A stretch of DNA of 64,000 nucleotides from Bacillota bacterium (GTDB lineage: Bacteria; Bacillota; Bacilli; Paenibacillales; NBRC-103111). The notes beneath the pieces were generated by a model that was not told where the DNA came from, did not search any database, and saw only the letters and a program-made list of their open reading frames with translations. Location: positions 186,001 through 250,000 of the forward strand of contig JAEWIS010000023.1 in the NCBI GenBank assembly GCA_023386955.1. The letters are read 5' to 3'. Within the stretch, counting starts at the first letter, position 1. The number at the start of each line of letters is the position of its first letter. Below are positions 51,225 through 60,901 of this stretch, piece after piece. The position numbers were made by a program, and so were the translations under genes.

Positions 51225-52106
51225 ATGCCTTTTCATAAAGAGTCCATCGGCAATAGGATTTTCATCATCGCAAATTATTTGTTTCTTACTATCGCTTCCT
51301 TAGTGTGTATCTTTCCTATGCTTCACATTGTAGCTGTGTCGTTAAGCTCAAAGGTAGCGGTTAGTTCCGGTTCCGTTATCGCTTGGCCAGTGGACTTTCA
51401 GCTTAACACATACAAGTTCGTGGTTAGTAATCCCAAATTTTACACGGCCTTCGTCGTTTCAGTAGAACGGACGCTGCTGGGCATCGTTTGCAGTATGGTA
51501 CTTACTATTCTTGCCTCTTATCCCCTGTCTCTCAGCAAGCATAAGTTTAAGGCGCGGGGGTTTTATGTCTGGTACTTTCTCATTACCATGCTGTTTGGTG
51601 GCGGTTTAATCCCCACATACCTGATTGTCAACAGCACCGGGCTGATTGATACGATCTGGGCTCTTATTATTCCCAATGCAGTCCCGATCTTCAATGTGAT
51701 TCTGCTCCAGAATTTTCTCAAGGAGATTCCGTATGAAATTTCTGAAGCGGCATATATCGACGGAGCAGGGCATGGAACGTTGTTAACCAGGATTCTTCTT
51801 CCATTATCCAAACCTGTCATTGCAACATTGATTCTTTTTGTGGCGGTCTATCATTGGAACTCCTGGTTTGATGGCATGATCTTTTTGAACAGCACGGATA
51901 AGTTCCCTCTGCAAACCTATCTGCAGACTATTGTAGTGAAGGTAAACATTAATGCCGCCGCCGAAATTTTGGATAATAATGAGGTTGTGCAGAAGAATGC
52001 CAAGGCCGCCCAGATTGTGGTTGCCATGCTCCCGATTTTGGCTGTATATCCGTTTTTACAAAAGTACTTTACCAAAGGCATTGTAATGGGAAGCGTGAAG
52101 GGCTAA
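51225..52106 (+). CDS. ABC sugar permease, LplC/YtcP-type
   Basis: Second permease, 293 aa, six helices. Opens with the characteristic MPFHKESIGNRIFIIANYLF; the EAA loop is SEAAYIDGAGHGTLLTRILLPLSKP, and the C-terminus has VVAMLPILAVYPFLQKYFTKGIVMGSVKG, the usual ending of this subfamily. It starts 17 bp after LplB with GGAGAGG upstream. Forms the membrane channel with the previous gene. Confidence 0.92.
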   Translation: MPFHKESIGNRIFIIANYLFLTIASLVCIFPMLHIVAVSLSSKVAVSSGSVIAWPVDFQLNTYKFVVSNPKFYTAFVVSVERTLLGIVCSMVLTILASYPLSLSKHKFKARGFYVWYFLITMLFGGGLIPTYLIVNSTGLIDTIWALIIPNAVPIFNVILLQNFLKEIPYEISEAAYIDGAGHGTLLTRILLPLSKPVIATLILFVAVYHWNSWFDGMIFLNSTDKFPLQTYLQTIVVKVNINAAAEILDNNEVVQKNAKAAQIVVAMLPILAVYPFLQKYFTKGIVMGSVKG

Positions 52107-52147
52107 TGGGATTATCATGTTAAAAAAATGAAGGAGTGGGAAGTATC

Positions 52148-53494
52148 ATGATACTAGAGCAACCCCGCAGGATTCCCGTCGTGGATGAGGTAGATATCTG
52201 TGTGCTGGGAGGAAGTTGTACCGGGGTATCGGCTGCACTTAGGGCAGCTAGGTTGGGAGCTAAGGTCGCCATTGTGGAGAAAATGAATTGTTTTGGGGGA
52301 AATGCCACCTCGGGAATGGTCTGCATCTGGCACTCCTTGTATGACTCGGAATTCAAAAAGCAAATTATCGCAGGCACCACCCAGGAGATTGTAGAGCGAT
52401 TGAAAAGGCGTAAGTATGCGATTGAAGAACATCTGGGCAAAGCGCCGCCAGCCAGAATGGCCAATATCATGGCTTACTATTTGAACACGGAAGAGTTGAA
52501 GATCGAACTGGACGAGATGATTCTGGAAGCGGGTGTCCATCCTTATCTGCACACGACTTATGTGGCACCATATGTGGAAGACGGGATGCTTCAAGCGGTT
52601 ATTGTTGAGAATAAGTCAGGTCGCCAAGCGATTAAGGCTAAACAATTCATCGATGCAACAGCGGACGGTGATCTCTGCGTTCATTTAGGATTGGAGAACT
52701 ACCGTTCGGAGGGATTGCAGCCGGCAACCACCTGCGCCAGAGTCTACGGTTATTCCCGGATTCCTTCCGCTCATGCGGTTATCTCAGAGCACCGACAGGA
52801 ATGCAACATGGTCGATACCGGGTATACAAGCCACATTCCTGGAACAGCGGAAGTGCAGTTTTGGGCCAAAAGCAGCGTGTACAAGGATTGCTCTATTGGC
52901 AACGAACTGACTCAAGCGGAAATTGAAGGGAGGAGACAGATTCGAGCCCAGATGGATGTGCTGAGAAAATATGCAGAAGGCGGTGAGGAGATTGCGCTGT
53001 TGTCTCTGGCATCATCAATTGGTACAAGGCAGACTAGGCATATCAAATGTCAGTATCAATTGAAGAACGAGGATGTTATGAATGGCAGAAGATTTTCGGA
53101 TGCTATTGCTAACGGTTCATATCCTTCCGACATTCATTACGCTGATAAGCCTGGGGTCAGTTACTACTATTTGGATGGTGTGCAGGTAGATATGATCACT
53201 GCATATTCAGAAACCCGTTGGCGTCCCGTGACAGAGGTGAACCCGACATTCTGGCAGATCCCATACCGGTCGTTGGTTCCCGGAACCTACCCGAATCTGC
53301 TGGTTTGCGGCAGAGCCATCGACGCCGATCCGGGAGCATTCGGAGCGATTCGGGTGATGGTCAATATGAACCAGACGGGAGAGGCGGCGGGAGTAGCGGC
53401 CTTCGAAGCATTGAATAGCGGCAAATCGACGGAGAACGTGGACGTTACAGCAGTTCGAAAAAAGTTGCAGGCAGGCGGTTCTATTATCTTTTAA
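52148..53494 (+). CDS. FAD-dependent oxidoreductase (FAD_oxidored family)
   Basis: Protein of 448 aa with an N-terminal Rossmann fold VDICVLGGSCTGVSAALRAARLGAKVAIVEK (the GxGxxG position is GGSCTG, about 17-22), NCFGGNATSGMV (FAD-contact Cys/Gly motif of the family), QFIDATADGD and a C-terminal FAD segment LVCGRAIDADPGAFGAIRVM. This family often accompanies sugar operons and is thought to oxidise a hydroxyl group of a carbohydrate, but the reaction is unproven. GAAGGAGTGG stands before the ATG at 52148; 42 bp after the permease. Confidence 0.82.
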   Translation: MILEQPRRIPVVDEVDICVLGGSCTGVSAALRAARLGAKVAIVEKMNCFGGNATSGMVCIWHSLYDSEFKKQIIAGTTQEIVERLKRRKYAIEEHLGKAPPARMANIMAYYLNTEELKIELDEMILEAGVHPYLHTTYVAPYVEDGMLQAVIVENKSGRQAIKAKQFIDATADGDLCVHLGLENYRSEGLQPATTCARVYGYSRIPSAHAVISEHRQECNMVDTGYTSHIPGTAEVQFWAKSSVYKDCSIGNELTQAEIEGRRQIRAQMDVLRKYAEGGEEIALLSLASSIGTRQTRHIKCQYQLKNEDVMNGRRFSDAIANGSYPSDIHYADKPGVSYYYLDGVQVDMITAYSETRWRPVTEVNPTFWQIPYRSLVPGTYPNLLVCGRAIDADPGAFGAIRVMVNMNQTGEAAGVAAFEALNSGKSTENVDVTAVRKKLQAGGSIIF

Positions 53495-53515
53495 TCATTA
53501 TGAGGAAGTGAAGCG

Positions 53516-54574
53516 TTGCGCATGTACAAAGTTAATCAAGAACTGTGTACAAGGAATGCAAGAGCAAATGACGAATTCTTTAGAACCTTTGTGCGGAATA
53601 GCATTGCACCAAATCTAGCAATTGCCGTTGTTCATAAAGGGGAATTGGTTTACCACTTCATGGAGGGGACTGTATCCTTTTCTAATGAAACGCCGGTTAC
53701 TTGTAACAATCGATTTAACATCGGCTCTGTGTCCAAGATGATTACTGCTGCATTATTAATTAAGTTATGTGAAAAAGCAGATCTCACTCTGGATGATCCA
53801 GTCAAACGCTTTGTGCCGGAAATGAAGCATCCGCAAGTAACTCTACTGCACTTGCTAACCCATGCCTCAGGCATCCGCTCCGAGCGACTCCCTTGGCCCA
53901 AGATAGGCGGAATTCGCCTTTATCTGGATGGGCTGTATGCCAATATGGAGTGGGATGCCTTGCCGGGTGAGCAATTCGGCTATTATTCGCCGGGGTACAC
54001 CATTCTGATGGATGTGCTGGAACGGGTATCCAGTCTGACCCTGGAGGAACTGGCGCAAGAGACGTTGTTCCGGCCCTTGGGGATGGCTTCGACCACTTAT
54101 GGTATGTCGGTGCTGAATCCGGCTGAAGTTATTATCCCGATCCTTGCCGACAGACAAACGTCGGCCATTGAATATGACGGTCTCGCTGTTACGGGTGACA
54201 GCGGCATTCATTCAACCGCTTGCGATTTGGTGAAATTCGGGGCGATGATTTTAAACCGGGGCTGGGCTGGCGGGGGCAGGGTATTTACGGAGGCTTCCAT
54301 CGATTTGATGTTTCGCGAAGCCACGGGAGGACGCTATTCCCGCACTCCCCTTGGCATGCAGAAGACGGCCCGTGACATCCACCGTTGCTTCAGCGATCTT
54401 AATTCGCTACAAACAGTTGGTCATCCCGGCTTTAGCGGCTGTCACCTGTGGATTGATCCTGTCTACGAAACGACGGGGGTCATCATCAGCAACAGCATTT
54501 ATATGCATGGTGATTGGAGAAATTACCGTCTCCTTGCAACTCGTTCTATGAGCTTGGCATTGGATAGGGAATAA
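53516..54574 (+). CDS. Serine hydrolase, beta-lactamase class C fold
   Basis: Protein of 352 aa, no signal peptide. SxxK in GSVSKMITAALL (Ser about 71), YSPGYTILM giving the YxN-like tyrosine motif (third residue altered to Pro), and HPGFSG at the place of the KTG/HTG motif. In a carbohydrate operon such a protein is more likely an esterase or D-amino acid peptidase than a beta-lactamase. Start is TTG at 53516 (GAGG 10 nt upstream) or ATG at 53522; 21 bp after the oxidoreductase gene. Confidence 0.8.
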   Translation: MRMYKVNQELCTRNARANDEFFRTFVRNSIAPNLAIAVVHKGELVYHFMEGTVSFSNETPVTCNNRFNIGSVSKMITAALLIKLCEKADLTLDDPVKRFVPEMKHPQVTLLHLLTHASGIRSERLPWPKIGGIRLYLDGLYANMEWDALPGEQFGYYSPGYTILMDVLERVSSLTLEELAQETLFRPLGMASTTYGMSVLNPAEVIIPILADRQTSAIEYDGLAVTGDSGIHSTACDLVKFGAMILNRGWAGGGRVFTEASIDLMFREATGGRYSRTPLGMQKTARDIHRCFSDLNSLQTVGHPGFSGCHLWIDPVYETTGVIISNSIYMHGDWRNYRLLATRSMSLALDRE

Positions 54575-54618
54575 GCTTTATTGTGTCCGGCATTCAAAAA
54601 CGATAGGGAGGTATGGTC

Positions 54619-57231
54619 ATGATGCAAGGACATATGTGGGAAACTAAGAAACGGGTCCGGTTTTTTTTGCTGGTGTTGGCTGTTATGCTGATGCAATTAT
54701 TATTCTCTTTGGAGGTAAAAGCTTCAGGAAACGATGATTACGATGTAGGCGTGTTTTACTTCAGCAGTTGGAATCCGGAGCTTAATCCGACTGGGCTCAA
54801 AAAATTCGAGCAGACCTATGGCCGGATGGGTGATTACTGGAGCGGTGTAAAGGATCACTTGACCGATCCGGGGCTATGGGGATACGGACCTATTCCTTAC
54901 CGTGAGCCCTTGGCGGGCTGGTATGACGATCGGCAGCAAAGCGTAGTCGATCAACAGATTTTACAGGCGGCCAGCCGGGGGATTGATCATTTTGCTTTCT
55001 ACTATTATTGGAAAGAGGTCGGCGGTGGAGAACGACCGGGACAACAGGCCATCCATCATTTTACTCAATCCCCTTATAAGGATCTTATGGATTTCTATAT
55101 TTATTTTGTCCCGGACGGTAAGTGGCCGGCAGGAGATTGGAATTCACTGATTGTACCTAAGTTTGTGGAGTTTATGCAGGACCCGTCCTATAAGAGAACT
55201 CCGGACGGAAGGCCCATTGTTGGATTCTATACCAACATGCTGTATCAATTGGGAAGCGACGTGCAGATTACTACAGCCCTTCAACAACTTCGCACCGCTG
55301 CGCAGAATGCGGGGCTACCCAACCCGCTGCTTCTCGTCAACGGATACCGAACCTTGCAAAGCCAGACGGATCTGGGATTTGACGGTTTTCTACCTCTGAA
55401 TTTGGCCGGTATAGGCCTGGACAGCAACCAAAATGTGCCTGCCGATTATGCGGTTTCCTATCCTCCCGCGTGGAACAATTTCGTTTATGCCAACTATCCC
55501 GCAGGAAGCGGATACGAGAATTACGAGAATTATTTATTCGTTCCCGGAGGATTAAGTGCATTCGATCCCAGACCTTGGGGCAAAGGGTACGAGAAATATG
55601 TATATGCAGATCCCAGTCCTCTAAAATTCAGGGCCCAATTGCAGAACATTAAGAATTACTTGGATTCCCATCCTACATCCCTGAACATGTCCACCATCTA
55701 TGCCTGGAATGAGAATGCGGAAGGCGGCGTGATTGAACCGACCACAATGGACGGCTTCGGATATTTGAATGCGATTCAAGAGACGTTTGGATTAAGCAAT
55801 GAAGCATATAAGCAGAAAGTTCAACAAACGGGTTTGAATGATCTGGACCCAAGCTTAAGATTGGAAATTTCACCTGAGTATGCAGTGGCAACCGAAGATC
55901 AGATTGTAAAGATTAAAGGCCAGGTGACCAACCAGTTTTCGGTGCCGATTGACACAGGAACCGTTACTCTGAATACGTATGGCTGGAACGTGATAAATTC
56001 TGCAGGTACCGTACTGAATGGGCTGGCTCCAGGGGATTCACAAGCGGTTGAATTCCAGGTGAAGGTTGGAAATGATTCGGATTGGACCAGGCATGGACTA
56101 ACGGCTATTGGAAATACTGTGATAGCAGGTCAAACGGTTAGCGAGTCGGTATCCACCTTTGTTGTAAAAACTCCCGATGTGTATGGAGTAACAGAGCCTC
56201 CTGGGGCCACTATTATTCCAGGAAGCAGTGTGGATCTACAGGTCAATATCCGTAATTACTCCTTACTTCCCCATACGGGAGAATTTCATCTAAGTTTGCC
56301 GGTAGGCTGGGTCATAACAGATCAAGGGGAAGGCACATTCGCCCTGTCGGGATATAACGGCGGAGTTCACACGAACAGGAAAATTTCTAAGACATTCCGA
56401 CTTGCCGTACCGGTGGATACACCGGATGGAAATTACCAAATCCAAACCTATGTGACTTCGGCCGGTGTGACTACAGTATCCACAACGACAGTTGTTGTCG
56501 GCAATTATTTGACGAACGGCAGCTTTGAGACGGATGCAAATGCGGATGGCATAGCCGATTCCTGGTACAGAATGAGTACGACGGAGCAACTGAGTCTTTC
56601 AACAGATGCCGTTGATGGTGCGCATTCACAAAAAATTGTGTTTACGGGATACGGTGGGGGAATCCGGCAGGAATGGTTTACAGTAGAGCCCGGTAAAACC
56701 TATTTTGTGGAAGCATGGGTGAAGGTGGAACAAGGTATTTTGAGAGTAAGCGAGGATGAAGCGGATGCCCAATATGTCTTCCTGGGTACAAATGCTTATC
56801 AGGATGTAACGGGAAATACATGGAAGAAAATCAGCTTCCAATACACTCCCAAAACAAATGCGGCCAAAATGAGCATACGCCTGAGAGCCTGGTCTTCCCT
56901 TCAAACGGTCGCCTATGTGGATCATGTCCGGTTTTATAGTGCGCCATCGGTGCCGGTTAACGGGGTAACTTTCGACAAAGCGTCCGTTGAGCTTATGGCG
57001 GGGGAATCGGAAGAGCTTACCGCAACTGTGAACCCCGCGAATGCAATGAACAAAACCGTAACCTTTACCTCTAGCGATCCTTCCGTTGCAACAGTAACCC
57101 AAACGGTATATAACCCCGCTAATGGCCAAACGACGGCAACTGTTCATGCCAAGGGGATCGGTACCGCAACGATAACGGCCATTTCGCTGGACGGTCTTAA
57201 AACGGCAACTTGTACCATTACAGTGGAATGA
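54619..57231 (+). CDS. Secreted GH99-like hydrolase with CBM and Big_2 domains
   Basis: Secreted protein of about 870 aa. Signal peptide ending SLEVKASGND; a GH99/WbsX-like barrel (about 35-395) with DVGVFYFSSWNPELNP, IDHFAFYYYWKEVGG and YAWNENAEGGVIEP (Glu of the WNE type as the likely catalytic residue); beta-sandwich linkers (about 410-615); a CBM4/9-like module (about 635-770, NGSFETDANADGIADSWYRM ... AYVDHVRFYS); and a C-terminal bacterial Ig-like Big_2 domain (VNGVTFDKASVELMAGESEEL). The ribosome site GGGAGG fits the ATG at 54619 better than 54613. Likely cuts an internal alpha-linked or mannose-rich glycan; substrate is not known. Confidence 0.75.
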   Translation: MMQGHMWETKKRVRFFLLVLAVMLMQLLFSLEVKASGNDDYDVGVFYFSSWNPELNPTGLKKFEQTYGRMGDYWSGVKDHLTDPGLWGYGPIPYREPLAGWYDDRQQSVVDQQILQAASRGIDHFAFYYYWKEVGGGERPGQQAIHHFTQSPYKDLMDFYIYFVPDGKWPAGDWNSLIVPKFVEFMQDPSYKRTPDGRPIVGFYTNMLYQLGSDVQITTALQQLRTAAQNAGLPNPLLLVNGYRTLQSQTDLGFDGFLPLNLAGIGLDSNQNVPADYAVSYPPAWNNFVYANYPAGSGYENYENYLFVPGGLSAFDPRPWGKGYEKYVYADPSPLKFRAQLQNIKNYLDSHPTSLNMSTIYAWNENAEGGVIEPTTMDGFGYLNAIQETFGLSNEAYKQKVQQTGLNDLDPSLRLEISPEYAVATEDQIVKIKGQVTNQFSVPIDTGTVTLNTYGWNVINSAGTVLNGLAPGDSQAVEFQVKVGNDSDWTRHGLTAIGNTVIAGQTVSESVSTFVVKTPDVYGVTEPPGATIIPGSSVDLQVNIRNYSLLPHTGEFHLSLPVGWVITDQGEGTFALSGYNGGVHTNRKISKTFRLAVPVDTPDGNYQIQTYVTSAGVTTVSTTTVVVGNYLTNGSFETDANADGIADSWYRMSTTEQLSLSTDAVDGAHSQKIVFTGYGGGIRQEWFTVEPGKTYFVEAWVKVEQGILRVSEDEADAQYVFLGTNAYQDVTGNTWKKISFQYTPKTNAAKMSIRLRAWSSLQTVAYVDHVRFYSAPSVPVNGVTFDKASVELMAGESEELTATVNPANAMNKTVTFTSSDPSVATVTQTVYNPANGQTTATVHAKGIGTATITAISLDGLKTATCTITVE

Positions 57232-57252
57232 CACCATCCAAGGAGCAAACAT

Positions 57253-58884
57253 GTGATGCGGGACAATATAAGTTTAAGGGAAAAAATCGGACAGACTATT
57301 ATGATCAAAGCCGACCCAGATATGCATATCCGGCTTTGCGGAAGTCTTGAAGCGTTCCTGCGGCAATACCCGGTGGGAGGCATATTCGTAGGCGCTGAGA
57401 TTATCAAGTCCGTTCAATCATCGTCCATTGAATTAAGGAATGTGATTCGGCGCTATCAGCAGGCGAGCCCAATTCCCTTGCTGGTAGCGGCTGATGTGGA
57501 GAGTGGAGCGGGAGGGATTGTATCAGATCTGACCTTACTTCCCCGGCAGATGAGTCTGGGGGCGACGGAATCGCCGGACCTGGCTTATGAATATGGAGCC
57601 ATCTCTGCCAGAGAAGCAACCTCTATGGGCATTAACTGGTCTTTCTCACCGGTGTGCGATCTGAATATGAACCGGTATAACGTCATTGTCAACAGCCGAG
57701 CTATTTCGGACCATCCGGATAAGACGCTTGATCTGTTAATTCCCATGATCAAGGGGATGCAAGAGAACGGGCTTGCCGCTACCGCCAAGCATTTTCCCGG
57801 CGACGGTGTCGACCATAGGGACCAGCACTTGGTGACGACATGCAATTCCTTAACCTATGAACAATGGTCCGCCAATCATGGCAAGGTATTCCGGCGGCTG
57901 GTAGAGGAAGGGGTTCAGACGATCATGGCCGGGCATATCGCCTTTCCCGCTGTTCAAAGTCGAAAGCATCAGAACTGCTTCTTGCCCGCCACTCTCTCGG
58001 AGGAAATCATTAAGGACCTTCTGAAGGTGCAAATGAATTTTAAAGGTGTTGTTGTTTCAGACGCTCTGGATATGGGGGGATTTATCCGAGCCTACGGCGA
58101 TTGCGACATGGCGGAGATTGAAGCTTTTAAAGCAGGAATAGATGTTATGCTGTGGCCCTTCCTCAGCTTTTTTGATAATCTGGAGACTGCTATTACCAAT
58201 GGTACGGTGGGGATAGCCAGGTTGGAGGATGCTATTGGGCGAATTTTCAATTTAAAAGAAAGCGTGGGACTCATTAATCAGGGGAATAATCCTAAGAGGC
58301 AGCCTCTTATTAATAATGAAGTCGTTTCCCACATTTCAGGTGCAGTTCTCGCACAAACCATTGCTCAGAAGAGCCTTACTCTGGTTACAAATAGTTTGAA
58401 TGTGCTACCCTTGGAAAAGAAGAAGATTAAAAGAATCAAAATGGTGGGCATAACGCCCAATGATGAACTTTTCGGTTTGACAGATGTACTTCGGGATGAG
58501 TTTGAAAGGCGCAATATTCAAGTAGAAGTTGTCCGCAACCTGGATACGTATGGAGAAGATTTGCGGTTAATGAATCAAAATTTTGACTTTATCCTCTATG
58601 TCTTGTTCTATGCTATGCAGAAGCCCTTAGGGACAATTCAATACTATGAGGCAGAAGCAAGAAGCGTGGTAAGTGCTCTTTCATTTGCACAGGATAGAAG
58701 TATTTTCCTTTCCTTTGGTTCGCCATATTATTATGCAGAATATTTCCAAAATGCTAATACCTTCATAAATGCTTACTCATCCGATTATGAAACATTAAAA
58801 TCTGCTGTGGCCGCTATTTGTGGAGAAATTCCTTTCGAGGGAAAATCACCTGTAGAATTATATGGACGTATGAATGATTTATAA
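57253..58884 (+). CDS. Glycoside hydrolase family 3 (NagZ/beta-N-acetylhexosaminidase-like)
   Basis: Cytoplasmic retaining glycosidase of 543 aa. (beta/alpha)8 domain with LVAADVESGAGG, KHFPGDGVD (about 175-183, acid/base His in the KH(F)xGDG motif of NagZ-type members) and VVVSDALDMGGF (nucleophile Asp about 270). The second domain (about 385-535) is an alpha/beta sandwich of the GH3-C type (LPLEKKKIKRIKMVGI, SIFLSFGSPYYYAEYF). Start GTG at 57253 or ATG at 57256, AAGGAG 7-10 nt upstream, 21 bp after the GH99-like gene. Last gene of the operon; a terminator follows. Confidence 0.85.
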   Translation: MMRDNISLREKIGQTIMIKADPDMHIRLCGSLEAFLRQYPVGGIFVGAEIIKSVQSSSIELRNVIRRYQQASPIPLLVAADVESGAGGIVSDLTLLPRQMSLGATESPDLAYEYGAISAREATSMGINWSFSPVCDLNMNRYNVIVNSRAISDHPDKTLDLLIPMIKGMQENGLAATAKHFPGDGVDHRDQHLVTTCNSLTYEQWSANHGKVFRRLVEEGVQTIMAGHIAFPAVQSRKHQNCFLPATLSEEIIKDLLKVQMNFKGVVVSDALDMGGFIRAYGDCDMAEIEAFKAGIDVMLWPFLSFFDNLETAITNGTVGIARLEDAIGRIFNLKESVGLINQGNNPKRQPLINNEVVSHISGAVLAQTIAQKSLTLVTNSLNVLPLEKKKIKRIKMVGITPNDELFGLTDVLRDEFERRNIQVEVVRNLDTYGEDLRLMNQNFDFILYVLFYAMQKPLGTIQYYEAEARSVVSALSFAQDRSIFLSFGSPYYYAEYFQNANTFINAYSSDYETLKSAVAAICGEIPFEGKSPVELYGRMNDL

Positions 58885-58920
58885 TGGAGCGGCTTCATTT
58901 TGGCTGGATTAAAGATTAAG

Positions 58921-58947
58921 GCGTTGATCATTCGGTCAACGCTTTTT
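58921..58947 (+). terminator. Terminator of the carbohydrate operon
   Basis: GCGTTGA (58921-58927) pairs with TCAACGC (58936-58942), then T5. Confidence 0.88.
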
Positions 58948-59018
58948 CATTTATTTCATTGGTTGAGACATAGAAAAAAGAAAATTCATTATGTGTTGTA
59001 GGTAAAGGAGTTTGAATT

Positions 59019-59660
59019 ATGAACATAATTACAATTTTCTGGATTCAAAATAATCAGAAATGGGATCAAATCATTGCCAACCTGTTATTTTCCTTGGAGG
59101 ATATTGTAATAGTAGAGACTGCTCAAACAATAGAACAAGCTAAGTCTTTTATGGAAAATTCCGTATTCGATATTTTGCTACTGGACTTGGATCTGAATGT
59201 ATTAAAGTTGGAGCAAATAAACCATATTTTGAAAGCAATCCATGAAGGAACTTTTAAAACGATTGTCGTTTTACCTGAGGATAATGCGGAGTGGGTTAGT
59301 GATGCTTTTCTAGCAGGGGCCAGTAATGTCATTAGCCAATCTCAATATTTTGATTTGCCAAATGTGATACGTGAGGTATCTAAAGTGGAATATCAATGTA
59401 TGCACCCTATTAGCTTAAAGCTTCTCCGTAGTGAAATGAAACGATTAAAGCAAATTGAAGGAATTTGGTTTTTGACAAGGAGCGAGCGCGAGATATTGGA
59501 ACTTATTAACCACGGGTATAGTCGGAAACAGGTCATGGCACACCTGCATGTTTCTGAAAGTGCAGTGAAAACCCATGTGTTCCATGCTATTAAGAAAATG
59601 AAAGTTAAAAATGGGAAGGAAGCTGCTGCTTTGGCAAAACGCAAGGGCTGGATTCATTGA
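59019..59660 (+). CDS. LuxR/NarL-type regulator with receiver-like domain
   Basis: Protein of 213 aa. The N-terminus (1-125) has the receiver pattern with FDILLLDLDLN as the phospho-Asp region, but the first acidic pair is missing (ITIFWIQNNQKW instead of DD), so it may not be phosphorylated normally. C-terminal LuxR HTH: LTRSEREILELINHGYSRKQVMAHLHVSESAVKTHVFHAIKKM (about 150-195). No kinase lies next to it. GTAAAGGAG stands before the ATG. Targets unknown; the position between sugar genes suggests local control. The following 207 bp to the AraC gene show no feature. Confidence 0.78.
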   Translation: MNIITIFWIQNNQKWDQIIANLLFSLEDIVIVETAQTIEQAKSFMENSVFDILLLDLDLNVLKLEQINHILKAIHEGTFKTIVVLPEDNAEWVSDAFLAGASNVISQSQYFDLPNVIREVSKVEYQCMHPISLKLLRSEMKRLKQIEGIWFLTRSEREILELINHGYSRKQVMAHLHVSESAVKTHVFHAIKKMKVKNGKEAAALAKRKGWIH

Positions 59661-59867
59661 AAATACAAAAAAAGTAAAAATAAACCTTAATAGTAATAAT
59701 AAGTAATTATTTAGGGAGCTAATACATTTTTAACTAGCCGATGCATTACATTAGATAGCTAAAGAATAGGTCATATTTATATTTGCAAACGTATTGATTT
59801 AATTAAGAATTGATCAGTACCCAAAACTGAAGAAGAGCCAGCATTATTGGTCAATAACCGCAATCTA

Positions 59868-60788
59868 TCAAAGCTTTGATGCATTAGTTCCAGAAAAATG
59901 AAGTTTTTGTTTGTACTGTCCGGGCGTAAGACCATACACACGCTTGAAGACATGAATGAAATAATGAGGTTCCCAATTGAAACGTCCAGCTAGCTCAGAA
60001 ACGGACAAGTCAGGTTGTTTTTCTATCCAGAGGGCTGCCTGTTGCATACGAAGTCGCTGCAGATAGGTATGAGGTGAGAGGCCATAAGCCTTTTGGAACA
60101 GCCGTTGAAAGTGTTGGACAGAATAACCTACAGCTGTAGCCAGATTAGAAATTAATAATGGTTCGCAAAAATGCTCATACATTAATTCCGTTGCCCGTTG
60201 CAGTGGTTCGCATGGGTGCTTATTTGCCAACCGGGGCAACACCTCAGCATGCATTCTATTCTCTGTAAGCAACAGTAGAAAGTCATATAGCAATCGTGAA
60301 GCTTGCATCATCTGCTTAGGTTTAGCTCCATCCGCTATCTCCCATATCTCCCGTAACGGCTCTTCAAGCATTCTTCCATTATGGAGAGAGATAGGCGTCT
60401 CAATGGGCAAACCGCAGTTCTCTACTATAGATTGAACAGCTCCTCCACTAATCCCCAGATATCCCACGACCCACGGTTCCTCATTAACCGCGGCATATTG
60501 GTGTGCCTGTCCTGCCTGAATAAGCATGGCTTCATTAGTCCCAAGTACTACGGTCTGTTGTATATTCACAGCGTCGTGCGGGCTTACAGGAGTGAATTCA
60601 TTCGTGCATGAAGAGGGTCCACCTAAAAAATCGAATTGTCCACATCCGGCAAAAGTAATGAAACATTGCATGACTGGGTAGCCGTTAGGACGCGACTGAT
60701 AGGATTGCTCATGGGCACCCGCGCTATACAACTGCAGGGGGAGGAGTGTTATTGGATTGGTCAGCGAAAGGCGAAATGGCAATTGCAT
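59868..60788 (-). CDS. AraC-family transcriptional regulator
   Basis: Protein of 306 aa: N-terminal cupin sensor domain (about 20-165, GHQYAAVNEEPWVVGYLGISGG-like) and a C-terminal double HTH (about 205-300: LLISNLATAVGYSVQHFQRLFQKAYGLSPHTYL and LSVSELAGRFNWEPHYFIHVFKRVYGLTPGQYK). GGAGG lies 6 nt before the ATG at 60788, so the ATG at 60809 is rejected. Divergent from the GH2 gene with a 113-bp spacer, the usual arrangement for an activator of a sugar gene. Confidence 0.87.
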   Translation of the reverse strand: MQLPFRLSLTNPITLLPLQLYSAGAHEQSYQSRPNGYPVMQCFITFAGCGQFDFLGGPSSCTNEFTPVSPHDAVNIQQTVVLGTNEAMLIQAGQAHQYAAVNEEPWVVGYLGISGGAVQSIVENCGLPIETPISLHNGRMLEEPLREIWEIADGAKPKQMMQASRLLYDFLLLLTENRMHAEVLPRLANKHPCEPLQRATELMYEHFCEPLLISNLATAVGYSVQHFQRLFQKAYGLSPHTYLQRLRMQQAALWIEKQPDLSVSELAGRFNWEPHYFIHVFKRVYGLTPGQYKQKLHFSGTNASKL

Positions 60789-60901
60789 ACGATTCCTCCA
60801 CATGTTCATTTTGTGTTATCATATCATGCTTTTATGTTAACGAATACCGCTGCTCTACTTTTACAATATGAGTATACGACTAGGGAAAAGGAGCAGACAA
60901 G

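Noticed and set aside
59735-59760. A CcpA cre site near TTGCAAACGTATTGATT
   Set aside because: It misses the conserved CA end of the cre consensus and lies far from a start codon.
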